Source: a bacterium 0.1xD8-71
GTDB lineage: Bacteria > Bacillota > Clostridia > Lachnospirales > Lachnospiraceae
Length of the DNA: 64,000 nucleotides
Assembly (NCBI GenBank): GCA_003612405.1
Contig: RAYR01000002.1
Coordinates: 62,001-126,000 of the forward strand
Reading direction: 5' to 3'
The notes below the pieces were generated by a model. The model did no database searches. It was not told the origin of the DNA and saw only the letters and a list, made by a program, of their open reading frames with translations. Below are positions 27,282 through 35,931 of the stretch, piece by piece (position 1 is the first letter of the stretch; the number at the start of each line of letters is the position of its first letter). Position numbers and translations under genes: made by a program.

Positions 27282-28957
27282 GCTTTCTCCTTACTTTTAC
27301 GCAACAGCCCTTCGCCTATCCCCAGCAGGATAAAGAGATATGGTGTATTCAATACCTGTTGAAAGCTTACCACATTATGCACTGTATACGCCAGAATACT
27401 CACGGCACATACATATAAAATCTGCTGTCCCTGAGCCCTCCTGCAACAGCGTAACAGCACACTTCCCACGAGTCCTGCATAACACAAAGCTCCCAGAAGT
27501 CCCAGATTTATCAATATGGAAAGGCCTTCATTGTGGGCGTTGGTGAGCCGCTCCTGCCCAAATTCCTCCACAAGACGGACAGCTAATACCGAATCCCCAT
27601 AGATATGATTCGCAAAACAATCCGGTCCCACACCCACGATTTTATGCAGGGAATCCAGCCTTTTATAGGCTTCTATACTGCAATTCCAGGCCACACCCCG
27701 GCCATTGCCCCAGTCTTCGTTAAAAACCACAATCCGGCCGTTATCCTGCGCGGATGCATCCGTACTGGTTCCTTCATCCAACAGTCCGCCGGCACAGAAT
27801 ATCCCTGCCGCCACAAGAAGCCAAAACACTATCACAACTGCTGTACAGACAACTTTCTTACGACTGACTTTCATGAAATCCCATACTCCTCTGGATTTTG
27901 CTGTATCTTTCTCCTGGGGCCTCGTCATGTCTTCCTCCCCGGCTTCTTTCGCATCACTTTTTCCGTTCCACACTCTAAATATTATATACACAGTGAGCAT
28001 AATACCCAATATCCATAAGGTATCATTACCATCCGTTAATCTCTCCATTACCGAAGGGCTGCCGCCGTTTATGGCACTCCCATAATTCATCCGAAGTCCG
28101 GGAAGATAACGCATCAGACGGCCAAGCTGACACCCCGCCAGCCAGATCATACATAACTCCATCCATCGGTATAACCGCTGTACACTATGTATGGAGAACA
28201 GCAGAAGAACTTCACCTACTGCGCCAAACACCAGATAGGCACTCTCGCTCCCCTGCACCACGCCGGCAAGCATTGCCACCAGACTGTAGAGTCCCGCCAA
28301 CAGACGACACCATCTTTTCTCACTGCACCAGTAAAGCGTAAGCCCTACAGGCGCCGTCACCGACCAATAACCGCAGAACCAGTTAATATTCCCCAATGTT
28401 GAGATAAACACCGGCGTCTGTCCTTCCATGGCAAACGGATAAACCGAGTAGCGGTTCAGAATCCCCAGTATAAATACCCCGGCAGAGCCTGTCATCCAGA
28501 CCGCCAGACACTTCCCACCACTCACAAAATAGCGGGAAAAGAAAAAATACAGAAGCACAAACAGCATCTGCATCACCGTTCCCATATACCAGCCTTCTGT
28601 ACCCCAAAATGCCTCTTTCTTACAGGCTGAACACAGATAAGATAACATCACCGTCACGAAATATCCATAAGCAAACCAGTCCGTAACGGACATCCTGTGG
28701 TAATACCCCGTGACAAGCCCCGGCCGCCGAATAAGGGTACAGACAATAATCACAATCATTACTGCCGCCATAAGCAGCGTCACATTCCGGAAGAAAAAAT
28801 ACTTCTCCTCTCCGATCCGAAGATACCCTCCCGGTGCATAGTAAGGATAAATAACAATCAACAGCACAAAATACAGCCAGAGAACTATTTGACCGATTCT
28901 TTTGCCGCTAACCCTTGAAAATATCGAATTTAAACAATTCAACTTTATAGTATTCAT
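27278..28957 (-). CDS. O-antigen ligase-like membrane protein, paralog
   Basis: 559 residues, polytopic. The loop motifs WGNGRGVAWNCSIEAY, GVGPDCFANHIYG and LTNAHNEGLSILINLG align block for block with the gene just downstream, and the N-terminal layouts also match (FWGTEGWYMG against LWGSFGWNMG). The pair looks like an old tandem duplication. A charged cytoplasmic or extracellular insert (about 330–375, rich in Lys/Glu/Asp) is specific to this copy. Likely acts on surface glycan or teichoic-type polymers; inference only. Confidence 0.85.
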   Translation of the reverse strand: MNTIKLNCLNSIFSRVSGKRIGQIVLWLYFVLLIVIYPYYAPGGYLRIGEEKYFFFRNVTLLMAAVMIVIIVCTLIRRPGLVTGYYHRMSVTDWFAYGYFVTVMLSYLCSACKKEAFWGTEGWYMGTVMQMLFVLLYFFFSRYFVSGGKCLAVWMTGSAGVFILGILNRYSVYPFAMEGQTPVFISTLGNINWFCGYWSVTAPVGLTLYWCSEKRWCRLLAGLYSLVAMLAGVVQGSESAYLVFGAVGEVLLLFSIHSVQRLYRWMELCMIWLAGCQLGRLMRYLPGLRMNYGSAINGGSPSVMERLTDGNDTLWILGIMLTVYIIFRVWNGKSDAKEAGEEDMTRPQEKDTAKSRGVWDFMKVSRKKVVCTAVVIVFWLLVAAGIFCAGGLLDEGTSTDASAQDNGRIVVFNEDWGNGRGVAWNCSIEAYKRLDSLHKIVGVGPDCFANHIYGDSVLAVRLVEEFGQERLTNAHNEGLSILINLGLLGALCYAGLVGSVLLRCCRRAQGQQILYVCAVSILAYTVHNVVSFQQVLNTPYLFILLGIGEGLLRKSKEKA

Positions 28958-28986
28958 TACATCATTTTATATCGTTCCCCTCATGA

Positions 28987-29697
28987 TTACAAGTACTGAT
29001 AAGGACAAAGACAATCCTCTCGAACACGCAAGGCGCTATCTAATTTCAAAGAAATCTTAATGTCAGCTGCATCGTTTTTGGTCTGTAAATCATGAATAAT
29101 CCATAAATAATATTTCTTTCCCTCTTGCTCAAACGTAATAATCTCATCCATCTCCTGTCCATCTATCATTACATCGCCAATCTTTTCGTTGTCCGAAATG
29201 CCCCAGGCAGGTAAAACCATATATTTTTTACCAATATGTATAATTGTCTTATAACTCTTGCTGGTAGAACAACTCAGATCAGATAATACTGTTGTTTCCC
29301 AATCATATTTCCTGGGTTGATTTTCAATATAAAAAACACTTTTGCGCTCTCCAATATAATAATAGCGTCCCTCCTGAATTAAAAATTCGTAACCAATCAC
29401 CTCATTTTTATGCAACATAAACACTTTTGCAACATTTTGAGTTTGTGCTGCATATAATTCATCCTCTTTGACATAATCTTTTGCAACCGCTTTCATCGCA
29501 TCCTCAATGGTTTCATATGCTTTTTTGCCTATTCCCCGGCTATATAAAGTCGCATGAAGATTATTTCCCAATATCTTATTCTTTGAATCAATATATATAA
29601 ATCTGAACACAGCCCCAAATAAGCCCAGTATTATTATAATAGCAAATATAATAACAACCTGCTTTCGATTGTTATCCATTTTATTCCAATTCCTCAT
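28987..29697 (-). CDS. Hypothetical membrane-anchored protein
   Basis: 236 residues with an N-terminal transmembrane helix (VVIIFAIIIILGLFGAVFRF) and an extracellular domain of beta-strand character rich in Tyr and Lys (YLWIIHDLQTKN near the end). No recognised family. It lies 29 nt upstream of the O-antigen-ligase-like pair on the same strand, so it could be co-transcribed with them. Base composition is more AT-rich than the neighbouring ligase genes. An alternative start at the seventh codon (Met) has GAGG upstream but with long spacing. Confidence 0.65.
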   Translation of the reverse strand: MRNWNKMDNNRKQVVIIFAIIIILGLFGAVFRFIYIDSKNKILGNNLHATLYSRGIGKKAYETIEDAMKAVAKDYVKEDELYAAQTQNVAKVFMLHKNEVIGYEFLIQEGRYYYIGERKSVFYIENQPRKYDWETTVLSDLSCSTSKSYKTIIHIGKKYMVLPAWGISDNEKIGDVMIDGQEMDEIITFEQEGKKYYLWIIHDLQTKNDAADIKISLKLDSALRVREDCLCPYQYL

Positions 29698-29864
29698 ATA
29701 TCGTTCTCTCTTTTCTGTAACACAAAACCCGGCACATTAAGCACAAGGCCGCTGATTGCCTATACCACTACCGCATTATTATATATTATTTAAATTATAT
29801 ATGGAATACTTAACCGCAACAATCAGTATACACCCAGAATAGATACAAACGATTCTTATTTTAA

Positions 29865-29893
29865 AAAACGCACCGGATTTTCCGATGCGTTTT
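29865..29893 (-). terminator. Terminator after the hicB-like gene
   Basis: AAAACGCACCGGA (29865–29877) and TCCGATGCGTTTT (29881–29893) form a 13-bp stem with one mismatch and a 3-base loop; on the minus strand it ends in a T-run. Confidence 0.85.
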
Positions 29894-29899
29894 ATCATC

Positions 29900-30244
29900 C
29901 TACAGTGCTAATTTATATAAAACAAGTGTATTAAGGCTTACCCCTTCTTTATCCGCTTCAATGCTCAACCTCTGATGTAAGGACTTCGGAAGTCTCACAT
30001 TGAATTTGCCACTGTAATTCTCCACATTTTCCGGCTCTGGAACAGGAAGTCCATTCTCCAGCTTTACTTCCAGATAACCTTCCATTGCTTCATTAAGACT
30101 CTCATATAGCTCTTCAACGGTATCTCCTGTACTCTGGCAGCCATCTAATTCCAAAATCCTTCCATAAAAATAGTGCCCGCTTTCGTCATTCATTTCCTGC
30201 ACAATTCTTGTGTAAGGCAATTTCATATAATCTTTTATATTCAT
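29900..30244 (-). CDS. HicB-family antitoxin-like protein, no HicA beside it
   Basis: 114 residues. The N-terminal two-thirds is the HicB partial RNase-H-like fold (YFYGRILELDGCQSTGDTVEEL, then LYESLNEAMEGYL); the end is a ribbon-helix-helix DNA-binding segment (FNVRLPKSLHQRLSIEAD, then GVSLNTLVLYKL). HicB proteins normally neutralise a HicA mRNA interferase and repress their own promoter. No HicA-like gene flanks it: upstream is a permease, downstream a terminator. Four TAGTACTA palindromes precede it. ATG 30244 has AAAGGGA upstream and is preferred over a TTG at 30250. Confidence 0.85.
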   Translation of the reverse strand: MNIKDYMKLPYTRIVQEMNDESGHYFYGRILELDGCQSTGDTVEELYESLNEAMEGYLEVKLENGLPVPEPENVENYSGKFNVRLPKSLHQRLSIEADKEGVSLNTLVLYKLAL

Positions 30245-30266
30245 CCACAAATTTCCCTTTGTATTA

Positions 30267-30310
30267 TAGTACTATATTTAGTACTATATTTAGTACTATA
30301 TTTAGTACTA
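30267..30310. promoter_or_regulatory. Four-fold TAGTACTA operator
   Basis: TAGTACTA occurs at 30267, 30279, 30291 and 30303 with an exact 12-base period (unit TAGTACTATATT). The last copy contains the stop codon of the upstream permease gene. TATAAT (30268–30263, minus) and TTGACA (30318–30313, minus) flank or overlap the array. This is the expected form of an operator for a ribbon-helix-helix protein such as the HicB-like product. Confidence 0.75.
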
Positions 30311-31381
30311 TCTGTCAACCAGTTCCTCTCCACCATGCCTTTTTAAAATCTCCCAGATAACAATCAACGAAAGCGGCCCTTTGATAATCCCGCCAACCCC
30401 AAAGAGCTTTACGCCCGCATAGATAGCCAACAGCAAATAGACAGGCGGCACACCCACTCTCTTGCCAATCAGTTTGGGCTCCAGCATCTCCCGCGTCAGA
30501 ATACAGATACCATATAGAACCAGACAGACTGTCATCTGTACATACCGTCCGTTCAAAAGCTGCCATATGGATAAGGGCACCAGCACAATCCCCGTGCCGA
30601 TAAAAGGCAGCATATCCAGGACGCCTGCCAGAATACCCAGGAAGATACCGCCGCTCACGCCCGCCACGCTTAAAGTTATGCCGCACAATAAACTGATAAT
30701 CAGCAGAATCACACCCTGCGCCTTCATAAAGGTGATAATATAAGAAAGCACGCCTTCCATAACCGACCAGATAAATCTGACATCTTCCGTGGACTTCATC
30801 CACTCCACCATTCCGGCATAGTCCTTTTCCAGCAAAAAAACCGCAATACAGGTAATTGCAAGGAATCCAACAGCAGAAAATATTCCTTTAAAACAACTGT
30901 AGGAGGAAGACAGAATCTGCGGGACCACCTGTATCTGCACATTTTCCATGATAACTGTCATCTGTTCTATCAGATACACCTCAATCTCCTGTCCGTCCCA
31001 GCCAAACTTTCCGTCCATTTTACAGCAGCACTGATGAAAAAACTGTTCTGCCTGTGCACCCACCTTATTGCAAAGAGCCGGCAGCTCCTGGAGCTGTCTT
31101 ATCCCCAGCACCATAAGCGCCCACAACAGACCACAGATTACAAGTAAAAGGGGCAGGACAATACCCACTGCCAGAAATTTCTTACGGATGGGGATCCTTC
31201 TCTGTAATTTCTCCAAAAGGGGATACAATAGTGTGATCAGCACAAAAGCTGACAGAAAGGGCGCCGCCAATGTAAACAGGTAGCGAAAAAACAAATAGAC
31301 AATCAAGGTTACCGCACTTGCTTTTATGACTCTGTTATGCCACAGTTTCTCCAGTTGCTGATTGTTGTCAAGACTCATCAT
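30308..31381 (-). CDS. AI-2E family permease, YtvI-like
   Basis: 357 residues, about eight transmembrane helices, matching the AI-2E_transport family: an N-terminal helix pair, a soluble middle segment, then GVSGGIFLGILAGVLDMLPFIG-type motif (seen as LAGVLDMLPFIGTGIVLVP) and LIGKRVGVPPVYLLLAIYAG. In spore-formers the YtvI branch is a sporulation-linked membrane protein of unknown substrate. Its stop codon lies inside the operator array of the next gene, so the two genes are not separated by a terminator. Confidence 0.8.
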   Translation of the reverse strand: MMSLDNNQQLEKLWHNRVIKASAVTLIVYLFFRYLFTLAAPFLSAFVLITLLYPLLEKLQRRIPIRKKFLAVGIVLPLLLVICGLLWALMVLGIRQLQELPALCNKVGAQAEQFFHQCCCKMDGKFGWDGQEIEVYLIEQMTVIMENVQIQVVPQILSSSYSCFKGIFSAVGFLAITCIAVFLLEKDYAGMVEWMKSTEDVRFIWSVMEGVLSYIITFMKAQGVILLIISLLCGITLSVAGVSGGIFLGILAGVLDMLPFIGTGIVLVPLSIWQLLNGRYVQMTVCLVLYGICILTREMLEPKLIGKRVGVPPVYLLLAIYAGVKLFGVGGIIKGPLSLIVIWEILKRHGGEELVDR

Positions 31382-31431
31382 CCCCGTTCCATCTTCCTCC
31401 CGGCTGTCAAAATAATTAACTTTGCAACAGA

Positions 31432-31464
31432 AAAAGAAGCAGAAAGTGTATCTTCCGCTTCTTC
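31432..31464 (-). terminator. Possible terminator after the RluA-like gene
   Basis: AAGAAGC (31434–31440) and GCTTCTT (31457–31463) form a stem that overlaps the stop codon; on the minus strand it continues into a short T-run. Confidence 0.45.
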
Positions 31465-32272
31465 AACTGACACTGTTTTTATTATCTTTCTTTTCCGGAA
31501 TCTTATACGCAAAATCCTCTTCTATCGTCTGCCTGAAATCAGAAAATCCCTTCCCTTCCGGCAGAACACAAAATACTTTTTTCTCTCCTGTGGCCGGGTG
31601 CACAAATGCAAGTCTTCCTGCGCACAGTGCAATCTCCCGGATTCCCATTCGTTCAGATACATGGACAGCTGTTTCATCAGCATATTTACGATCCCCCAGA
31701 AGACTGTACCCTGCCGCGGCCATCTGCACCCGGATCTGATGATGGCGTCCTGTCTGTAGACGGATTCTCACAAGGGCAATGGAACAGGTCTTTCCCTCCT
31801 CCAATTCCATCTGTTGACATTGTAATGTCCAAAACCGCAGGCGGGCTTCTTTAGCTCCTTTGCTTTCCGCGGATACCACTTTGGAGAGATTGGTTCTGCC
31901 GTCCTTCAACAGATGATTGACAAGTTCTCCCCGGGCCGGGATATCCTGCCCGCAGACAAGGGCATAGTAATCTTTCTCCATCCGCTCTTCCGTAATCTGT
32001 CTGCTTAATCCTGCTGCTGCCACCTGGTTTCTGGCAAAGACCAGGATGCCTTCTACCGGCTGATCCAGGCGGTGGATCACCCCCACATAGGGAGCCCGTC
32101 CGGGCGTTTTGCCACCCATTGCAGGTGGATGCTTTTTCTCCTCTGCCGCCAGATATGCAGATATCTCACTGACCATATCCTGCTGTCCCACCCGTGCCGT
32201 CTGTGTGGCGATACCGGCCGGTTTATGACAGACTATGATATCTTTATCCTCATATAATATGCGTGATCTCAT
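31463..32272 (-). CDS. RluA-family pseudouridine synthase
   Basis: 269 residues. The catalytic motif is VIHRLDQPVEGILVFARN near residue 70 with the nucleophilic Asp, and the family block LQTGRHHQIRVQMAAAG near 180. No S4 domain is present. It converts specific uridines in rRNA or tRNA to pseudouridine. Start ATGA overlaps the stop of the response regulator gene by four bases, so it is translated with the two-component system. Confidence 0.9.
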   Translation of the reverse strand: MRSRILYEDKDIIVCHKPAGIATQTARVGQQDMVSEISAYLAAEEKKHPPAMGGKTPGRAPYVGVIHRLDQPVEGILVFARNQVAAAGLSRQITEERMEKDYYALVCGQDIPARGELVNHLLKDGRTNLSKVVSAESKGAKEARLRFWTLQCQQMELEEGKTCSIALVRIRLQTGRHHQIRVQMAAAGYSLLGDRKYADETAVHVSERMGIREIALCAGRLAFVHPATGEKKVFCVLPEGKGFSDFRQTIEEDFAYKIPEKKDNKNSVS

Positions 32273-32958
32273 ATCTTAAACCGATAGCCGATTCCCCAGA
32301 TTGTCTCAATATACTGAGGTTTGGCAGTATCAAACTCAATTTTTTCACGAATCTTCTTGATATGCACGGTAACTGTCGCAATATCCCCAATGGAATCCAT
32401 ATCCCAGATTTCCCGGAACAGCTCTTCTTTGGAATATACGTGATTGGGGTTCTCGGCCAGGAATGTCAGCAGGTCAAATTCTTTCGTTGTGAAAACCCTC
32501 TCTTCCCCGTCCACATAGACTCTTCTGGCGGTCTTGTCTATCTTGAGCCCTCTGATCTCAATGATATCATTGACTTTCTGATTGCTTCCCACCAGCCTGT
32601 CATAGCGGGCCATATGCGCTTTCACCCTGGCCACCAGCTCAGAAGGGCTGAAAGGCTTTGTCATATAGTCGTCCGCACCAAGACCAAGCCCTCTGATCTT
32701 GTCAATGTCATCCTTCTTGGCCGACACCATGATAATCGGTATATTCTTTTCCTCACGAATCCTTTTGCATACCTCAAACCCGTCAATTCCCGGCAGCATA
32801 AGATCCAGGATCACAAGATCATAGTTTCCTGTCAATGCAGTCTCTAACCCCTTGTCACCGTTATTCTCGATGGTCACTTCAAAATCACTCAGCTCCAGAT
32901 AATCTTTCTCCAAATCTGCGATTGCCTCTTCATCTTCCACAATTAAAATCTTACTCAT
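32269..32958 (-). CDS. OmpR/PhoB-family response regulator
   Basis: 229 residues: receiver domain (KILIVEDEEAIADLEKDYLE, acceptor Asp in VILDLMLPGIDG, Lys in MTKPFSPSEL) and a C-terminal winged helix of OmpR type (TKEFDLLTFLAENPNHVYS, then VTVHIKKIREKI and IWGIGYRF). The kinase gene lies 46 nt upstream on the same strand. The regulon is unknown; no obvious direct-repeat site was found close by. Confidence 0.93.
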   Translation of the reverse strand: MSKILIVEDEEAIADLEKDYLELSDFEVTIENNGDKGLETALTGNYDLVILDLMLPGIDGFEVCKRIREEKNIPIIMVSAKKDDIDKIRGLGLGADDYMTKPFSPSELVARVKAHMARYDRLVGSNQKVNDIIEIRGLKIDKTARRVYVDGEERVFTTKEFDLLTFLAENPNHVYSKEELFREIWDMDSIGDIATVTVHIKKIREKIEFDTAKPQYIETIWGIGYRFKI

Positions 32959-33004
32959 AATCTCCTGTCCTTTCTGTCACTCCGTTTATACAACGATTTC
33001 TCTC

Positions 33005-34480
33005 TTATTCTTTCTCCGATGTCTGATATTTACGTATCACAAAATGCATACAGGTACCTTCCCCCTCTTTGCTGGTAGCCCAGATGTAACCTCCGTGATC
33101 TTCTATGATCTTCTTTACGATGGACAGGCCGATGCCGCTGCCCCCTTTGGAAGAGTTGCGGGAAGCATCTGTCCGGTAAAACCGTTCAAAAATATTCGGC
33201 AGATCTTTGGCTGCAATGCCCTTACCGTTATCCTCAATCTCCACCCGGATGGAATCCACCTCATCCAGAATACGAATATCAATAATCCCCTTTTCCTTAT
33301 CCGAATACTTGACGCTGTTGCCTATGATGTTATTGATGACCCTCTTAAGCTGTTCCGGATCGGCTATGATCTGCGTGGATGGCTCCACCAGATCCTCATA
33401 ATTGAGCTGTATATTCTTGGATTCTAAATCAAGTCCTACCTCCTCCACACAGTCCCCGAAATAATCCGCCACATTAATACGGCGGAAGCTGTATGGAATC
33501 CGGTTGCTGTCAATGCCGGAATAGGTGGTAAGTTCATTGATCAGCCTGTCCATATCATTGGCCTTATTATAGATGGTCTTAATATACTTGTCCATCTTCT
33601 CCGGCGTATCGGCCACCCCGTCCATGATTCCTTCCACATACCCCTTGACCGCGGTAATCGGCGTCTTCAGATCATGGGAAATATTGCTGACCAGCTCCCG
33701 GTTCTTCTTTTCATGCTCAAACTTCTCATCCAGGGATTCTTTCAACCGTAGCCTCATATCCTCATAATTGCGGTAGAGTTCTCCGATTTCTCCCTTGCCC
33801 TCCGTTGTCAGCATATATTCCAGGTTGCCCTCGGCAATATTCTGCATCGCCGTATTGAGCTGATTGATAGGGGTAAAGATACCTTTCTGAATCCACTGTG
33901 TCAGGATGATACTGGTAAAGATCAGCACCAGTATAAAACCAAAAATCATATTGCGCAGCATCTTCTTGGAAATCAGGGAACTGATACTCGTCACAATAAA
34001 AAAGCTTCCCTCTGCCCCGTCCGAAAACCTGAAGTCAACCTCTTTGACCAGTTTCTTCATATCATTGTAATAATAACCTGTCTCCGTATGGGGCATCTCA
34101 TTGCCGTATTCCGGCAGTGTATTAAATATCTTCCTGGCAGCGTTATTATTTCCGGTATAATAAATCTGGTTATCTTTCCTGACTATAATATAGGAAGACT
34201 TGTCCTTCAGGTCCACGGTCAGCTCATCCAGATAATCCTTATCCTCCAGCCTTTTCGGATCCTCCGCAATCTGCTGCTTCACATCTTCCAGTACTTCCTC
34301 CGTAATACGGCTGTAATTCTCTATCGTGTAAATATAAGAAGGATTTTTATTTAAAAACCCGAACTCTGTCTCCGCATCTTCTATATGGCTGCCAAGCAGC
34401 AGAAACGTAATACTTGTAAGCAGAAGCGGTACCAGTATGATAGAAAGCGATGTGATGACAAGCCTTGTCCTGAATTTCAC
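33005..34480 (-). CDS. Sensor histidine kinase
   Basis: 491 residues: transmembrane helix 1 (LVITSLSIILVPLLLTSITF), an extracellular sensor of about 130 residues, transmembrane helix 2 near 180, HAMP (about 200–255), dimerisation domain with phospho-His in LVSNISHDLKTPITAVKGYV, then the ATPase boxes N (VINNIIGNSVKYS), G1 (IEDNGKGIAAKDL), F (IFERFYRTDAS) and G2 (GGSGIGLSIVKKI). Complete and probably active; partner of the OmpR-type regulator downstream. Confidence 0.93.
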   Translation of the reverse strand: MKFRTRLVITSLSIILVPLLLTSITFLLLGSHIEDAETEFGFLNKNPSYIYTIENYSRITEEVLEDVKQQIAEDPKRLEDKDYLDELTVDLKDKSSYIIVRKDNQIYYTGNNNAARKIFNTLPEYGNEMPHTETGYYYNDMKKLVKEVDFRFSDGAEGSFFIVTSISSLISKKMLRNMIFGFILVLIFTSIILTQWIQKGIFTPINQLNTAMQNIAEGNLEYMLTTEGKGEIGELYRNYEDMRLRLKESLDEKFEHEKKNRELVSNISHDLKTPITAVKGYVEGIMDGVADTPEKMDKYIKTIYNKANDMDRLINELTTYSGIDSNRIPYSFRRINVADYFGDCVEEVGLDLESKNIQLNYEDLVEPSTQIIADPEQLKRVINNIIGNSVKYSDKEKGIIDIRILDEVDSIRVEIEDNGKGIAAKDLPNIFERFYRTDASRNSSKGGSGIGLSIVKKIIEDHGGYIWATSKEGEGTCMHFVIRKYQTSEKE

Positions 34481-34589
34481 GAAAATCTTCCTTTCTCTGT
34501 GTATATCATATCTTTTTCTCTTCTTAATATTTTTAATATATCACACTTTTAGTACTAAGAAATAAAACATATCCGATAATCTTATTAAA

Positions 34590-34609
34590 AATTTATAAAA
34601 TCATAAATT
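34590..34609. promoter_or_regulatory. Inverted repeat upstream of the perR promoter
   Basis: AATTTAT-N6-ATAAATT at 34590–34609, ending 5 bases before the -35 box. It could be a binding site for the Fur/PerR-type product, but the spacing differs from the classical 7-1-7 PerR box. Confidence 0.35.
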
Positions 34610-34614
34610 GGAGA

Positions 34615-34642
34615 TTGACAGGCTTATTTAATCTGCTATAAT
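34615..34642 (+). promoter_or_regulatory. Promoter of the perR–rubrerythrin operon
   Basis: TTGACA (34615–34620), 16-base spacer, TATAAT (34637–34642): both boxes match consensus. Confidence 0.88.
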
Positions 34643-34689
34643 GAAGTCATGAAATCAGTAATGATTCCTATTTTGAAGGAGGGTTTGCA

Positions 34690-35076
34690 ATGGCGTTGAA
34701 ATACAGCCGTCAGCGGCAGATCATTTCCGACTTTCTGATGACCCGTAAAGATCATCCTACCGCCGAAGTGGTCTATAAGAACGTCAGGCAGGAATATCCT
34801 AACATCAGTCTTGGCACTGTCTACCGTAATCTCACGCTCCTTGCCGATATGGGCGAGATACAGCGTCTGCGTGTGGGCGACGGTATTGACCACTTTGATG
34901 CGGATACCTCCGAACACTACCATTTCGTCTGTTCTAAGTGCGGCGGCGTAACCGATCTTAAGATGGAGAGCATCGAAGAAATCCTGGAAACCGCCCGCAG
35001 GGATTTTGCCGGCGAAATACAAGGACATGTCACCTATTTCTATGGAATATGTGACCACTGTAAAATGAACCCATAA
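34690..35076 (+). CDS. Fur-family repressor, PerR-like
   Basis: 128 residues: N-terminal winged helix (HPTAEVVYKNVRQEYPNISL with GTVYRNLTLLADMGEI), then the metal domain with HYHFVCSKCGG and a terminal GICDHCK pair, giving the structural Zn(Cys)4 site. The His/Asp pattern (HFDADTSEHYHF) fits the peroxide-sensing PerR branch, as does its place in front of rubrerythrin. Ribosome site AAGGAGGG precedes the ATG. It likely represses this operon until peroxide oxidises its metal-site His. Confidence 0.85.
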   Translation: MALKYSRQRQIISDFLMTRKDHPTAEVVYKNVRQEYPNISLGTVYRNLTLLADMGEIQRLRVGDGIDHFDADTSEHYHFVCSKCGGVTDLKMESIEEILETARRDFAGEIQGHVTYFYGICDHCKMNP

Positions 35077-35114
35077 TTTAAGGGTGCAAATAAAAAGAAA
35101 AGGAGACTAGATTT

Positions 35115-35654
35115 ATGAAATTTGTATGTCAGGTATGTGGTTATGTTCACGAAGGAGATGCTGCACCGGCTGAGTGCCCGGTATGCCATGCACCGGCTGA
35201 GAAATTTACTGCTCAAGGCGGCGAGATGACATGGGCTGCTGAACATGTAGTAGGCGTGGCACAGGGTGTCAGCCAGGATATTATTGATGATCTGCGCGCT
35301 AACTTTAACGGTGAGTGTTCTGAGGTTGGTATGTATCTTGCTATGGCAAGAGTTGCTCACAGAGAGGGTTATCCTGAGATCGGCCTGTACTGGGAGAAAG
35401 CTGCCTGGGAAGAGGCAGAACATGCTGCTAAATTTGCAGAGCTTCTCGGTGAGGTAGTAACCGATTCCACCAAGAAGAATCTGGAGATGAGAGTGGAAGC
35501 TGAGAACGGCGCAACCGCTGGTAAGTTTGATCTGGCAAAACGCGCTAAGGCTGCTAACCTGGATGCAATCCATGACACCGTTCATGAGATGGCCCGCGAC
35601 GAGGCAAGACACGGCAAGGCATTTGCAGGTCTGTTAAAGAGATACTTTGGTTAA
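35115..35654 (+). CDS. Reverse rubrerythrin
   Basis: 179 residues with the rubredoxin-like domain first ([11 protein letters not shown] with C5/C8 and CPVC with C21/C24) and the ferritin-like diiron domain second ([34 protein letters not shown] and [13 protein letters not shown]). That order is the reverse of classical rubrerythrin and marks the reverse type of obligate anaerobes, which reduces hydrogen peroxide, and in some species oxygen. Strong AGGAG site; codons are well adapted, suggesting high expression. Located between perR and rubredoxin, its probable electron donor. Confidence 0.92.
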   Translation: MKFVCQVCGYVHEGDAAPAECPVCHAPAEKFTAQGGEMTWAAEHVVGVAQGVSQDIIDDLRANFNGECSEVGMYLAMARVAHREGYPEIGLYWEKAAWEEAEHAAKFAELLGEVVTDSTKKNLEMRVEAENGATAGKFDLAKRAKAANLDAIHDTVHEMARDEARHGKAFAGLLKRYFG

Positions 35655-35712
35655 TAAATTCATAAGATAAAAAATGAAAGCATATTTATAGTATACAAAG
35701 GAGGACTTTAAG

Positions 35713-35886
35713 ATGAAAAAATACTTCTGTAATCCCTGCGGCTACACATATGATCCTGAGAAAGGTGATCCGGAACACGGCATCAAACCCGGTACTGCAT
35801 TTGAAGATCTTCCGGCAGACTGGTGCTGCCCTCTGTGCGGTGTGACCAAGGATATGTTCCAGCCCTGCATCGATAATTACAACTAA
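35713..35886 (+). CDS. Rubredoxin
   Basis: 57 residues: [20 protein letters not shown] at the start and [13 protein letters not shown] further on give the two CxxCG knuckles that bind one iron, plus the typical GDP…[12 protein letters not shown] middle. It passes single electrons, here presumably to the reverse rubrerythrin encoded 58 nt upstream. An AGGAGG site precedes the ATG. Short but unmistakable; followed directly by a strong terminator. Confidence 0.95.
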   Translation: MKKYFCNPCGYTYDPEKGDPEHGIKPGTAFEDLPADWCCPLCGVTKDMFQPCIDNYN

Positions 35887-35889
35887 GAT

Positions 35890-35922
35890 AAAGGGAGCGG
35901 ATATTGGATGTCCGCTCCCTTT
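35890..35922. terminator. Bidirectional terminator between rubredoxin and the chemoreceptor gene
   Basis: AAAGGGAGCGGA (35890–35901) and TCCGCTCCCTTT (35911–35922) form a perfect 12-bp stem; a T-rich tract follows on the plus strand and a shorter one on the minus strand. It serves convergent genes. Confidence 0.88.
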
Positions 35923-35931
35923 TATATTTTT

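Noticed and set aside
30267-30310. Short tandem repeat considered as a CRISPR or minisatellite
   Set aside because: Units are 12 bases with no spacers and perfectly palindromic cores at a promoter; an operator fits better.
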